From NCBI RefSeq assembly GCF_021390155.1, contig NZ_CP089985.1, forward strand, positions 620,001 to 684,000: a DNA stretch of 64,000 nucleotides, in the 5' to 3' direction. Below, in pieces: positions 1 to 10,300 of this stretch (position 1 is its first letter; each line of letters begins with the position of its first letter). This DNA is from Pseudomonas sp. HN11 (GTDB lineage Bacteria; Pseudomonadota; Gammaproteobacteria; Pseudomonadales; Pseudomonadaceae). The notes below the pieces were generated by a model. It was not told the origin of the DNA. It searched no databases and saw only the letters and a program-made list of their open reading frames with translations. The position numbers and the translations under genes were made by a program.

Positions 1-231
1 GAACGCACCCTGGCGCGCCTGTTTGTACGGGAACTGGGCATGAGCTTCGGCGAATGGCGCCAGCGCTTGCGTTACCTAGCGGCCATCGAGGCTCTCGACA
101 GCGAGCGCAGCGTGCAACATGTGGCGTTTGACCTGGGTTACAGCACCGCGTCGGCCTTTATCGCCATGTTCCAGCGACAGGCGGGCTGCACCCCTGAGCA
201 GTACCGGCGGACACATCTCCGTGGTCGATGA
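1..231 (+). CDS. AraC-family transcriptional regulator, C-terminal fragment
   Basis: The gene is cut by the window edge. An open frame runs from base 1 to the stop at 231, giving 76 residues; the ATG at base 40 is internal. The visible part is the second half of an AraC-type DNA-binding domain: an RLRYLAAIEAL helix, then VAFDLGYSTASAFIAMFQRQAGCTPEQYRR, which contains the family's signature (GY.s.saFi..Fkr..G.tP..yR). AraC proteins bind DNA through two helix-turn-helix motifs and sense ligands through an N-terminal domain that is not visible here. Target and ligand cannot be inferred. The next gene, psiF-like, follows 71 bp downstream on the same strand. Confidence 0.9.
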   Translation, partial: ERTLARLFVRELGMSFGEWRQRLRYLAAIEALDSERSVQHVAFDLGYSTASAFIAMFQRQAGCTPEQYRRTHLRGR

Positions 232-302
232 ACATGTAACAAGCTTTGACTACACTGCTGGGTAGGCCGTGCCGCCCGGCACGGTAACAGGGAGAAAACT
301 CC

Positions 303-602
303 ATGAAGATGCTGCGAATTCCGCTGTTGATGATGGGCCTGCTGCTGTGTTCCCAAGGCTTTGCTGCCACCGCCCAGCAAAATAAAATGACCACCTGCAA
401 TGCCGAAGCGACCACCAAGACGCTCAAGGGAGACGAACGCAAGGCGTTCATGAAGACCTGCCTGTCCGCCCCAGCGGCCAATGACGCCAAGACCCTGACA
501 CCGCAACAGCAGAAGATGAAGGATTGCAATGCCTCAGCGAAAACCAAGGCGCTGACTGGTGATGCGCGCAAAACATTCATGAGCACTTGCCTCAAAGGCT
601 GA
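303..602 (+). CDS. psiF: PsiF-family small periplasmic protein
   Basis: This is a 99-residue protein with a clear signal peptide (residues 1-22, a hydrophobic stretch ending GFAATA). Two PsiF repeats follow, at about 28-55 and 69-98, each with the pattern CN.....K.L.GD.RK.FM..CL. Each repeat has two cysteines, which suggests disulfides in the periplasm. E. coli PsiF is known as phosphate-starvation inducible with no established biochemical function. The start is supported by GGGAGA a few bases upstream. No pho box was recognised. A perfect hairpin follows directly after the stop. Confidence 0.85.
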   Translation: MKMLRIPLLMMGLLLCSQGFAATAQQNKMTTCNAEATTKTLKGDERKAFMKTCLSAPAANDAKTLTPQQQKMKDCNASAKTKALTGDARKTFMSTCLKG

Positions 603-610
603 TCCCACAG

Positions 611-635
611 GTGGGAGCAGGCCGCCTGCTCCCAC
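611..635. terminator. Perfect inverted repeat after psiF, terminator-like or REP half
   Basis: GTGGGAGCAGGC pairs with GCCTGCTCCCAC across one base, 8 bases after the psiF stop codon. There is no T-run, so intrinsic termination is uncertain. The core resembles the GTGGGAG...CTCCCAC palindromes of the REP elements elsewhere in this window. Confidence 0.6.
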
Positions 636-725
636 ACTTGATCGCATTCACTTCTGACCCACTCGCTTGATTCTCTCAAGGCTGGCAGACTGCCCATCCT
701 TTAAGGCCGTTCGTTTTGAGGCTGT

Positions 726-1739
726 ATGCCAACGTTTTCTCAGCGTCACGTGATATTGCTGGCCAGCTACATCATCATTTTCGGCGGACTGCTACTGGTA
801 CTGCCGCTCAAATTGCTGCCCAGCCTGTTGGCCGGTCTGTTGGTGTTCGAGCTGGTCAATATGCTCACCCCCCAACTGCAACGGCTGATCGAAGGCCGGC
901 GCGCGCGTTGGCTGGCGGTGGCCTTGCTCGGCACCCTGATCGTCAGCGTGCTCACCCTGATATTTGCCGGTGCCATCAGCTTCCTGCTCCACGAAGCGGA
1001 AAACCCTGGGGCCTCACTCGACAAATTCATGGGTGTGGTCGACCGCGCGCGGGGCCAGTTGCCGCCGTTTCTCGATGCCTACCTGCCCGCCAGCGCCGCC
1101 GAGTTCCGTGTCGCCATCGGCGACTGGCTGAGCAAGCACCTGAGCGAACTGCAGCTTGTGGGCAAGGATGCCGCCCACATGTTCGTCACCCTGCTGATCG
1201 GCATGGTGCTAGGCGCCATCATCGCCCTGCAACGCGTGCCCGACCTGACCAAACGCAAGCCCCTGGCTGCCGCACTGTTCGACCGTCTGCACCTGCTGGT
1301 CCAAGCCTTTCGCAACATCGTTTTTGCACAAATCAAGATTGCCGCACTCAACACGGCGTTCACCGCCGTTTTCCTTGCCGTGGTGCTGCCGCTGTGCGGG
1401 ATTCACCTGCCGCTGACCAAAACCCTGATCGTGCTGACCTTCCTGCTCGGCTTACTGCCGGTCATCGGCAACCTGATGTCCAACACCCTGATCACCATCG
1501 TCGCGCTGTCGCTGTCGATCTGGGTGGCGGTAGCAGCGTTGGGGTATCTGATCGTGATCCACAAGATCGAGTACTTCCTCAATGCGCGGATCGTCGGCGG
1601 GCAGATCAGTGCCAAGTCGTGGGAATTGCTGCTGGCGATGTTGGTGTTCGAGGCTGCGTTTGGGCTACCCGGCGTGGTGGCGGGGCCGATTTATTACGCG
1701 TATCTCAAGAGTGAGTTGAAGCTTGGGGGGATGGTTTAG
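726..1739 (+). CDS. AI-2E family transporter (PerM/TqsA-like membrane protein)
   Basis: This is a 337-residue integral membrane protein. Two hydrophobic helices lie near the N-terminus (about 8-45), another at about 65-90, and a cluster of C-terminal helices at about 150-165 and 205-325. The conserved family pattern is visible in the loop TLIVLTFLLGLLPVIGNLMSNTLITIVALS (the family's llglIPviGn segment) and in the C-terminal GPIYYAYLKSEL. The family (AI-2E transporter, formerly UPF0118) includes TqsA and PerM; substrates differ and most members are untested, so no substrate is assigned. It is flanked by psiF (same strand) and the convergent Hsp70-like gene. Confidence 0.88.
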   Translation: MPTFSQRHVILLASYIIIFGGLLLVLPLKLLPSLLAGLLVFELVNMLTPQLQRLIEGRRARWLAVALLGTLIVSVLTLIFAGAISFLLHEAENPGASLDKFMGVVDRARGQLPPFLDAYLPASAAEFRVAIGDWLSKHLSELQLVGKDAAHMFVTLLIGMVLGAIIALQRVPDLTKRKPLAAALFDRLHLLVQAFRNIVFAQIKIAALNTAFTAVFLAVVLPLCGIHLPLTKTLIVLTFLLGLLPVIGNLMSNTLITIVALSLSIWVAVAALGYLIVIHKIEYFLNARIVGGQISAKSWELLLAMLVFEAAFGLPGVVAGPIYYAYLKSELKLGGMV

Positions 1740-1741
1740 AA

Positions 1742-1830
1742 GCAGCTTTGAGCTGCAAGCTGCAAGCGGTAAGTAAAAGCGGATTTGCTTTTAACTTGTC
1801 GCTTGCAGCTGAAGACTTACCGCTTAAAAG
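1742..1830. repeat. Imperfect palindromic intergenic repeat, copy 1 of 4
   Basis: AGCTGCAAGC (1751-1760) is inverted as GCTTGCAGCT (1801-1810), with further GCTGCAAG and AAAAGC/GCTTTT pieces between. It sits between two convergent genes and overlaps the last codons of the Hsp70-like gene. Related elements are at 14384-14475, 17737-17812 and 58414-58558. It may act as a bidirectional terminator, since a stem forms in either direction. Confidence 0.7.
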
Positions 1831-3092
1831 CCATACCGTTTGCTGGCCTCAATCGCCAGACCACTGCCGATACTGCCAAAGATATTCCCTTCCACATGCC
1901 GCGCATTCGGCAGCATCGCCGAAATGCTGTGGCGCAGTGCCGGAATCCCGCTGGAACCCCCGGTAAAGAACACCGTGTCCACTTGCGCCACGCTCACCGA
2001 AGCATCGTTGAGCAGCTGCGTAACGCTGCCTCGCACACGCTCCAGCAAGCTGTCGATGGATGATTCGAACAGCGCTCGGCTCAGGTCGACACTCAAGCCA
2101 GCTTCAATACGGTCCAGCGCCACATGGCGGCTGTCCTCGTGGGTCAGCTGGATCTTGGTTTCCTCCACTTCCATCGCCAACCAGTGCCCGGCGCGCTGTT
2201 CAATCAACTTGAACAACCGGTCGATACCGCCGGTGTCTTCGATGTCATAGCGCATGCTGCCCAGGGCCAGCTGGGATTTTTGCGAGTACACCGAGTTGAT
2301 GGTGTGCCAGGTGGCCAGGTTCATGTGGTGGCTGGTGGGCATGTAGGCGCCGCTCTTCATGCGGCTGCCGTAGCCGAACAGCGGCATCATGCCGTTCAGT
2401 GAGAGTTGCTTGTCGAAGTCGGTGCCGCCGATGTGCACGCCGCCGGTGGCGAGGATGTCGCTCTGGCGGTTGTCATTGTGGCGACGGTCCGGCGCCAGGC
2501 GCACCAGGGAGAAGTCCGACGTACCGCCGCCGATGTCGACGATCAGTACCAGCTCCTCTTTCTGGATAGTGGACTCGTAGTCGAACGCCGCCGCAATCGG
2601 CTCGTACTGGAACGAGATGTCCTTGAAGCCGATCTTGCGCGCCACGTCGACCAGGGTGTTCTCGGCCTCTTGGTCGGCCATGGGGTCGTCATCGACAAAA
2701 AACACTGGGCGGCCCAGCACCACTTCTTCGAACTCACGGCCGGCGTTGGCTTCGGCGCGGCTCTTGAGCTGGCCGATGAACAGGGCCAGCAGGTCGGTGA
2801 ACGGCATGGCCGTGCCCAATACGCTGGTGTCGTGCTTGATCAGCTTGGAACCCAGCAGACTCTTGAGCGAGCGCATCAGCCGGCCTTCATAGTTTTCCAG
2901 GTATTCATGCAGCGCCAGGCGACCGTACACCGGGCGGCGCTCCTCGAAGTTGAAGAACACCACCGACGGCAGGGTGATCTTGTCGTCCTCCAGCGCGATG
3001 AGCGTCTCCTCGCCGGGGCGGATCCAGCCGACGGTGGAGTTGGACGTGCCGAAGTCGATGCCGCAGGCACGGGCTGGGGATGAGTTTTCCAT
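1824..3092 (-). CDS. Hsp70-family chaperone-like protein (YegD type)
   Basis: The protein has 422 residues when started at the ATG at 3092 (MENSSPARACGIDFGTSNS). It shows the Hsp70/actin ATPase signature: phosphate 1 loop CGIDFGTSNSTVGW, phosphate 2 loop VLIVDIGGGTSDF and adenosine motif VFFTGGSSGIPALR. It stops soon after the nucleotide-binding domain, so the canonical substrate-binding domain is missing, as in E. coli YegD (about 450 residues). The frame stays open upstream to 4277, but that part is antisense to cbpA and matches no protein pattern; the Hsp70 homology begins right after the chosen ATG. It is divergent from the J-domain gene cbpA, a possible co-chaperone. The client is unknown. 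Confidence 0.88.
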   Translation of the reverse strand: MENSSPARACGIDFGTSNSTVGWIRPGEETLIALEDDKITLPSVVFFNFEERRPVYGRLALHEYLENYEGRLMRSLKSLLGSKLIKHDTSVLGTAMPFTDLLALFIGQLKSRAEANAGREFEEVVLGRPVFFVDDDPMADQEAENTLVDVARKIGFKDISFQYEPIAAAFDYESTIQKEELVLIVDIGGGTSDFSLVRLAPDRRHNDNRQSDILATGGVHIGGTDFDKQLSLNGMMPLFGYGSRMKSGAYMPTSHHMNLATWHTINSVYSQKSQLALGSMRYDIEDTGGIDRLFKLIEQRAGHWLAMEVEETKIQLTHEDSRHVALDRIEAGLSVDLSRALFESSIDSLLERVRGSVTQLLNDASVSVAQVDTVFFTGGSSGIPALRHSISAMLPNARHVEGNIFGSIGSGLAIEASKRYGF

Positions 3093-3176
3093 GACAATCA
3101 GGTTCCGGTTGAAAAACGGCCGCGCAGTGTATGCCAGTCGAAGGCGGATGCGTAGGCCGGCTATCTGTAAATACGC

Positions 3177-3204
3177 CTTGAAAGCGCGGAATTTGCCCCC
3201 ACAT
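3177..3204 (+). promoter_or_regulatory. Heat-shock (sigma-32) promoter for cbpA
   Basis: CTTGAAA at 3177-3183 and CCCCACAT at 3197-3204 are separated by 13 bp. The published E. coli RpoH consensus is CTTGAA / CCCCATnT with 13-15 bp spacing, so this is a near-perfect match. It points rightward, giving a 5' leader of roughly 120 nt before the cbpA start. Confidence 0.75.
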
Positions 3205-3329
3205 CTGCTGCATACGGCAAGTGCCGATAACACTTTGACGCACCCCCTGGCCACATCACTCAACAAGTGCAATGCAGCGCACGTTGTGCCCCGGGCTGTG
3301 CGATCTCGATTAAGGATGGTGAACCGCCG

Positions 3330-4265
3330 ATGGATTTCAAAGACTACTACAAGATATTGGGCGTAGAGCCGACGGCCGACGACAAGGAAATCAAGGCGGC
3401 CTATCGCAAGCTCGCACGTAAATATCACCCCGACGTCAGCAAGGAAAAAGACGCCGAAGCCAAGTTCAAGGATGCGTCCGAAGCCTACGAGGCGCTCAAA
3501 AGCGCCGACAAGCGCGCCGAATACGACGAGCTGCGCAAATACGGCCAGCATGGCCAACCGTTCCAGGGGCCACCGGGCTGGCAGAGCCGTGGCGGCTTTG
3601 GCGGCGGTGGCGGCGAGGATTTTTCGGACTTCTTCAGCTCGATCTTCGGCTCCCGCGGTGATGCTTTCGGTGGTGGCCAGCGCCGTCCAGCCGGGCGCAA
3701 GGGCCAGGACGTAGAGATGCAGTTGTCGGTGTTCCTTGAGGAAACGCTGTCCACTGAATCCAAGCAGATCAGCTTCCAGGTGCCGCAGTACGACGCCTCG
3801 GGTCGTCACGTGACCAACACCACCAAGAGCCTGAATGTGAAGATCCCCGCCGGCGTGGCCGATGGCGAGCGCATCCGCCTCAAGGGCCAAGGCGCACCGG
3901 GCATCGGCGGTGGCGCCAATGGCGACTTGTATCTGATCATCAAGTTTGCGCCGCATCCGAAGTTCGAAGTGGATGGCGAGAATCTGATCATCAACCTGCC
4001 GCTGGCGCCATGGGAACTGGCGTTGGGTACGGAGGTGGCGGTGCCGACCCTCACCGGTAAGATCAACCTCAAGGTGCCCGCCGGCAGTCAGAACGGCCAG
4101 CGCATGCGCGCCAAGGGCCATGGTTTGCTGAACAAGAGCGGACAGCGCGGTTATCTGTTTATCCAGCTCAAGGCGATGATGCCTAAAACGGCCGATGATG
4201 AAACCATCGCGCTGTGGCAGGCGCTGGCGAAAAAAGCCGCGTTCAACCCTCGGGAGAATTTCTGA
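3330..4265 (+). CDS. cbpA: CbpA, DnaJ-class J-domain co-chaperone / curved DNA-binding protein
   Basis: The protein has 311 residues from the ATG at 3330 ([14 protein letters not shown]), the usual CbpA start, with AAGGA 13 bases upstream; the frame continues upstream to 3267 but that part has no J-domain character. The J-domain (1-70) carries the HPD motif (KYHPDVS) that stimulates the Hsp70 ATPase. A glycine/phenylalanine-rich linker follows at about 75-120 ([20 protein letters not shown]), then two C-terminal peptide-binding beta domains with no zinc finger (type II). It is divergent from the Hsp70-like gene with 237 bp between. A sigma-32 promoter lies in that gap. Confidence 0.92.
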   Translation: MDFKDYYKILGVEPTADDKEIKAAYRKLARKYHPDVSKEKDAEAKFKDASEAYEALKSADKRAEYDELRKYGQHGQPFQGPPGWQSRGGFGGGGGEDFSDFFSSIFGSRGDAFGGGQRRPAGRKGQDVEMQLSVFLEETLSTESKQISFQVPQYDASGRHVTNTTKSLNVKIPAGVADGERIRLKGQGAPGIGGGANGDLYLIIKFAPHPKFEVDGENLIINLPLAPWELALGTEVAVPTLTGKINLKVPAGSQNGQRMRAKGHGLLNKSGQRGYLFIQLKAMMPKTADDETIALWQALAKKAAFNPRENF

Positions 4266-4281
4266 GGCATCGGGCACCGCG

Positions 4282-4296
4282 CTAACTATCTAGCGC
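4282..4296 (+). promoter_or_regulatory. Shared upstream element of the giant genes, copy 1
   Basis: CTAACTATCTAGCGC lies 54 bp before the ATG of the NEL/SET gene. With the three bases upstream it forms a GCGCTA...TAGCGC palindrome (4279-4296). The same element (consensus YTAAYTATSTARCSC) occurs at comparable distance before the first two DUF4329 giant genes. It may be a -10 region (TATSTA) or an operator; no clear -35 was seen. Confidence 0.55.
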
Positions 4297-4350
4297 GGGT
4301 CGTTCCATCGGGCATGGTGTGCTGACGCTCCCAATCAAAGGAGCGGCACC

Positions 4351-7300
4351 ATGCCCGAAACCATCCCTTCCACGTCGCAGTCACGTCCGCCAATTTCGCG
4401 CAGCTTGCATGGCGTGTTCATTGAGCAATCGATTCCCGACTGGCTGATCAACGCCACGCCCGAACGCCTGGCCGCCTTCAAGGCCGCCCCCGCGCAACCG
4501 CCGCTCTGGTATCGCCAGGCAACCCCTGCCCAGCGCCAGGCCTTGCACACGCAAACCATCGCCAGCTTCACCGCGCAAATAAGCCTGGATAAAGCCATGG
4601 CCGGCCTGCAAGGAGTGGATCAATTCGTCGAGCCACTGCTGGTCCAGGCCCTGAAGGATCAATTCAACGTCACTCTCGACGTCAACAACACGTTCTTGCA
4701 ACTCAGGCAGGCGGTGGAAGTCGGCATCCTCGGTATCGATGTTGCCAGCTACGACGTGCTTAAGCTGCCGCTGTTGCAGGCCGCGCTGCATAACTTCGAG
4801 GCGTCGGAGTCTGAGTCAGGCGCCTTCCATGAAACATCAGGATTTATCGAAAAGGACAGCATCACTGGCCTGTTCAAGCCCGTCGCCACAACGTTGACTG
4901 TCGCGCAGTTCACCGGCCTGTGTCGCAGCCTGGATGTCGGCGCCAAGTATCAGGTTTACCTCAAAGACTACGTGCACCCTAAAGATGGCCTGGCCGGACA
5001 GGTGCTGCGTGAGAAGTTCACCACGGCGCAGAAAGCGGCGCTGCGTGTCGCGGCAGAGATGGCGCTGCTGAAAAAAGACATCGAGCCTGATGACTATCGC
5101 ATGATTCTTTCAGTGATCGCGGGCGAGCAATTCCCGCGCCTGGGTGGCAAGCCTGTGTGGTTTCGAGACCTGAGCCTGATGAAACACCGCATGACCGGCT
5201 GTGTGATCTTTGTGATCAGCGAAAAATATCGCTACACCGATGAAGTGATTGTCTACATTCCCCACGATCCCTATTCGCCCCTCAAACGCTATACCGCCGC
5301 GGCCATGGACCGTGCATTCAAGCAGCGTTTTACCGAACGCGACGCCCGCGCCCCCAATGACGGCAACCCCACGCCGTACCAGAGGTTTTTCAGCCAGTTC
5401 GTAGACTATGCCGATCTCCCGGATTATTTCAGCCAGCTCACCGAGGCGGTACCGGACGCTTCGTTTGCGCGCAACGCAGCGGGGTATGCGCCGTTGCTCA
5501 ATGAATTCGCCAATGGCTTCAACCCATTTTCTATTTTTACCGAAATCCGCCACTTGCCACCCGGACCACCCCCTGCCCGAAAGGCCAACCCCGATCCCTT
5601 CCTTGCCCCTACCGCCTGGCCGCGTGCCGGCCATGGTCTGTGGGTGGAAAACATCGAGTTGTGGGGGTACTTGTTCGATCAGCAACGCGCCAAGCTGATC
5701 GCCGATGCGCGTGCCCACGCGGTGCCCACTGCAGACGTGGATGCGCGGGTACGCTCGGAAAAGCTCGCACGCCTGCTCAATCTCGGCATGTTGCTGCTCA
5801 CCACGGTATCGATGTTCGTACCGGGGCTGGGGGAGTTGATGCTCGTGGTCATGGCCGGGCAGTTGTTGTACGAAAGTTTCGCTGGCGCCATCGAGTGGAG
5901 CGAGGGCGATCGACAGGCAGCCAAGGCGCACCTGTTGGATGTAGCGCAGAATCTTGCGTTGCTGGCCGTGACGGCAGGCGCAGGCAAGGGCCTGGCCAAG
6001 CTGGCGTCGGTCAAGGCAGAGCCGGTGATCGAAAGCCTGGAGTCGGTGACCTTGCCCAATGGTGAGACGCGGCTGTGGAAACCTGACCTGAGTGGCTACG
6101 AGCAAGCCATTGCCCTCAACGGTGAACCCAACACCCAAGGCCAGTTCCAGCGTGACGGAAAAACCTATATTCGCCTGGAAGGTAACGTCTACGAACAGGT
6201 ATGGGACACGGCGCAGAAGCGCTGGCGCATTCGTCACCCCACCGACACCGAGGCCTACCAACCTTTGCTCGAACACAATGGAAGCGGTGCCTGGCGCCAT
6301 ACCCTGGAGCGCCCGCTGAGTTGGGACCGGCTCACACTATTGCGGCGCATGGGCACGGTGACTGAAGGCCTGAGTGATGAAACCCTGCTCAAAGCCGCCG
6401 ATATCAGCGGCGTAGAAGACAACACCTTGCGCAAAATGCACTTGGACAACGACTTGCCACCGCCGGCACTGATCGATGCGCTGCGCCTGCTGGAGGCGGA
6501 TCAAGGCGTTGTCCAAGTGATCGAGCAACTAGAGGGCGCACGGCCGATCAACGGTCGCTACCTGTACAGCCTGCCCCTGGTCACGCAAATGCCGCGCTGG
6601 CCATTGGGCCGGGTCTTGGAAGTGTTCGAGGGGGCGCAGTTGCGCGGGCGTTCGGTCAAATATGGCTCCGAGCGCGTCATCCCCTTGCGTCAGCGCAAGG
6701 CGTCCATTCGCATCAGCCGCGCTGACGTGCTCAGCGGCGACTTGCCCCAGCGTATTCTGGCGCAGATGAGCGAAAGGGAAATAACGTCCATGCTCGGTGG
6801 CGAACCGGCGCGGGTTATTGCGGCCAGGCCGCAAGAGTTCAGCAAGCAATTGGCGGACTTTGCCCGTACGCGCAAACCGGCGATCTTCGAAAGCCTCTAT
6901 AAAGGCAATGAGCCGCGCTCGCCCTGGGTGGCCCGCCTGCAACGCGAGTGTCCAGGGCTGAGTGACGCGGCGGCCCACAGGGTATTGGCTCAAGCCGATG
7001 CCGAAGAAGTCGCACGTATGCAGTCCACCCACAAGCTGCCCTTGCACCTGCTGGAACAGGGCCGTTGGTATGCGGGGCAAGGCCGCCTGGCGCGGGCTTA
7101 TGCGGGGCTGTACGGTGAAAATATGGCTTCACCCGACAGCTATCATCTGGCCTTGCAAACACTGGCCAAGCTGCCGGGTTGGCCGCAGGACCTGCGCCTG
7201 GAGGTTCGCGATGGCAATGTGAGCGGCACCTTGCTGGACGCGATTGGCGAAAAAGGTGCTGGCAGTCGCAAGTATCTGGTCAAGCGCGGCCCGAGCTATC

Positions 7301-10300
7301 AGGCATTTGATGAGCGGGGCGAGGCGCTTAACAGTGTCCCGGTCGACGGCGATAACTTTTATGCCTCGTTGATGCATGCCTTGCCGGATGAAACCCGCCA
7401 GTCATTGAAGGTTCCCGAAGTCAGCCGGTACGGGCAATTGCAAAGCAAGATCAGCGAGTACGCAGTGGAACATCGCCTGGAGTCGGCGCGCATCGTCAGC
7501 GGGCGTTCACGTCATCAGCCTTGGTTCAGGCCGCCGCAGCGTATCACCGCTAGTCTATTGGGCTATCCGGCCAGCGGACGAGGGGAGGGCGTGGCGGTCG
7601 ACTTGAGAGCACGGGTCCAGGCGGTATATCCGACCTTGACTGACGATCAGGCCGACGGTTTTATCTTGGCGCAGATGCTCAATGACAGGTCGGATCAAGA
7701 CATTGTTCACCGGCTTAATACGTTGCAGCGTGAATGGCAAACCCTCGCGTCGACGCTGGATCAGTGGGTGGCTGAGCCGCCGGTGATGAGTGCCGACAGT
7801 AGGTTCTGGGGAACGAGCAAAAGCAGTATTGCCCAAGCAATCAAGGACAGCTGGCGACATTCGCCGTTGGCCAGTGACTCGCGCTACGCCACATTGGAGC
7901 TTTTTTGCAATGAGCCACTGCCTGCGCTGGAAGCCGATTTCTCCTATGTGCGGCACCTGCGCATAGGCGGCTACGGACTGACGGATGCCAATAGCGCAGC
8001 GTTACTGGCGACCTTCCCGAATGTCGAGAGCCTCAGGATCACCGTCACCAGCCAGCAGTTTCGCACGGTGCCCGACACCCTGGGCACCTTGAACCAACTG
8101 ACAGACCTGACAATCTCCACGCAAATGCCGGCGCAGGCCTTTGCGCAAGAGCAGGTTGCAAAACTGGAGCAGTTGACACAATTAAAGTCCTTGACACTTG
8201 ACGGCGTGACGGAGTTGAACCGTGAGTTGGATGTCAGCCGCCTGACCCAATTGCGCAGTCTGACGTTGTCGAGGGGGTTTTATGCTTCGCTTCCCACCGG
8301 AGCGCTCCAACTTCCCCATTTGGAGCGCTTGAACCTCAAGGGAGCGACCGTGCGCACGCTGCCGCAGGCGCTGCTGCTCCCTGGACATGAGCGGCTGTGG
8401 CGCGGCCTCTCGCTGGATTGGGCGAGGCTCGATGGCGAGCAGTTTCGCGGCGCCTATGACTACGTGCGCATCCAGCCTGAGCACTTGGCAGACCAGGAAG
8501 AAATGGTCGGGGAATACTGCAAGGCTCAGTTGGATCAGCTTAGCGCGCGTAGCCGTTCGGTGATCAACTTCCCCCTGTCGTTGGATCAGTCGACACTCCT
8601 GCGCAATGCCTTCCTCAACCGCTGGATAGGGGCGCAGACCCGATTCGACGCCATCGAGGCCCTGCGTGCGGAGCATGCCGAACTGACCGAGCGTCTTGAG
8701 GCCTGGAAGGGCGCACCGACGCTGACTCCCCAGTACATGATGCAGATGCGAGCGGCCGAAGCGCTCAATAGCTGCTGGTACAACGGGGTGCTGCAACGCT
8801 ATGGGATCGGCACCTATGCCACCGCGCTGGACCTGTCGAACGTGTCAGCACTTGAATTGCCGAATTTGCCCACGCAGGGCTTCAGTCACGTGCAAGACTT
8901 GAACCTGCAAGGCTTGCGTGCACCGCTCGCGCAGGTACGTGGGTTCATTCGTGGGTTCAGTGAATTGCGCAGCCTGAATCTTAATGATTGCGCCCTCAGC
9001 GAATGGCCGATGCAGCCTGGTGACCTTTCGAAGCTGGAGCACCTGGACTTGGGCAGAAACCCGATGACCCACGTGGACGTCAGCAACCTGTCAGGCTTGC
9101 GGGCTCTGAACCTCAGTGGAACCGGCGTGCAAGCCTGGCCGACAGGTGCCGAACACTTGGTGCACTTGAGTTGGCTCGACCTGCGCGACACCCCCATCAC
9201 CGCGCTGCCCTCCGCAGCCCTGGTGCGGGATAACGTAGTGCTCAGTCTCAATCTGCACGGCGCTGCGCTGGATGTTTCGTCGCAGAGCGCTTTGACCACT
9301 GCGCTGCAGCGAGTCGAACAGGCACGGGCTTTGCCGGTTGGCGCCTTGGCGCGATTCGCCGCAGAAGAGGAGGCCACGCCGCGCTTCCCTCCACAAGAAA
9401 CCGCCAGCACGGTCGCCCATGACCTGTTGACCCCGGCGCCGCAGCCTACAGGCGAAGGGCCGACCTGGCGTGAGCAGAGCATCCGTCGAATCCGACCCGA
9501 CTATTCGGAGGATCAAGTGCGGAAAGCGCTGCAACAATTGCGCGTCGAACACCCGATTGAGACTGCACTCGATACCCTGCTCGGCAATCATAACCAAGCC
9601 TTGGACAGGCTCACCCGGGAACTCAATGGTTGGTCATTCATTCACCGCTCCACGGGGGACGGTTGGGAAATATCCTCCCGGAGCAGGACCACGGCGGCTT
9701 CGCGAATCGTCGAGTGTTGGCGCCAGGGCGTACTGGACGGCCACGGTCTGGCACCTTTCACGTTGGACCTCAACGGCTTGCAACTGGGTGACCTGCCGAC
9801 ACTATCCGGCGAGTTCTCCCATGTGGGGCGGCTGGACCTCACCGGCGTGCGACTCTCGGCCCAAGGCTCCAACGGTTTCCTGCGAAGCTTCGTCCATGTG
9901 CGCAGGCTGACACTCAGCGGTCAATCCCTGACGACACTGCCGGAGGCGGTAGTGGGCATGCCCCATCTGGATCAGCTTGGCCTGGCTAGTATCGACCTCA
10001 CCGACCCGGCACCGCTGTATCCAACCTTAAGGCAGTTGACGCAGTTGCGTGTGCTGGATCTGGGTTACAACAACCTGTCTGCTTTCAGTGTCGAGCAATT
10101 GAGTCGCCTGGAGGATTTAGACCTGAGTCAAAACCTACTGCATGCCTGGCCGCAAGGTGCTTTACAAGCCCCCCGGCTGCGCAGGCTCAACTTGAGCGGT
10201 AACGAGATCGCGGAGATCCCTGAGCGTGCGCTCGAGGGGGGCCATGAGACCCTGATGGCGGGTGTCGACCTGAGTGATAACCGCTATTTGTCAGCGGCCA

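Noticed and set aside
3093..4277. 395 extra codons upstream of the Hsp70-like start, antisense to cbpA
   Set aside because: The frame is open only because of high-GC codon bias on the opposite strand. The residues have no family pattern, and Hsp70 homology begins right after the ATG at 3092.
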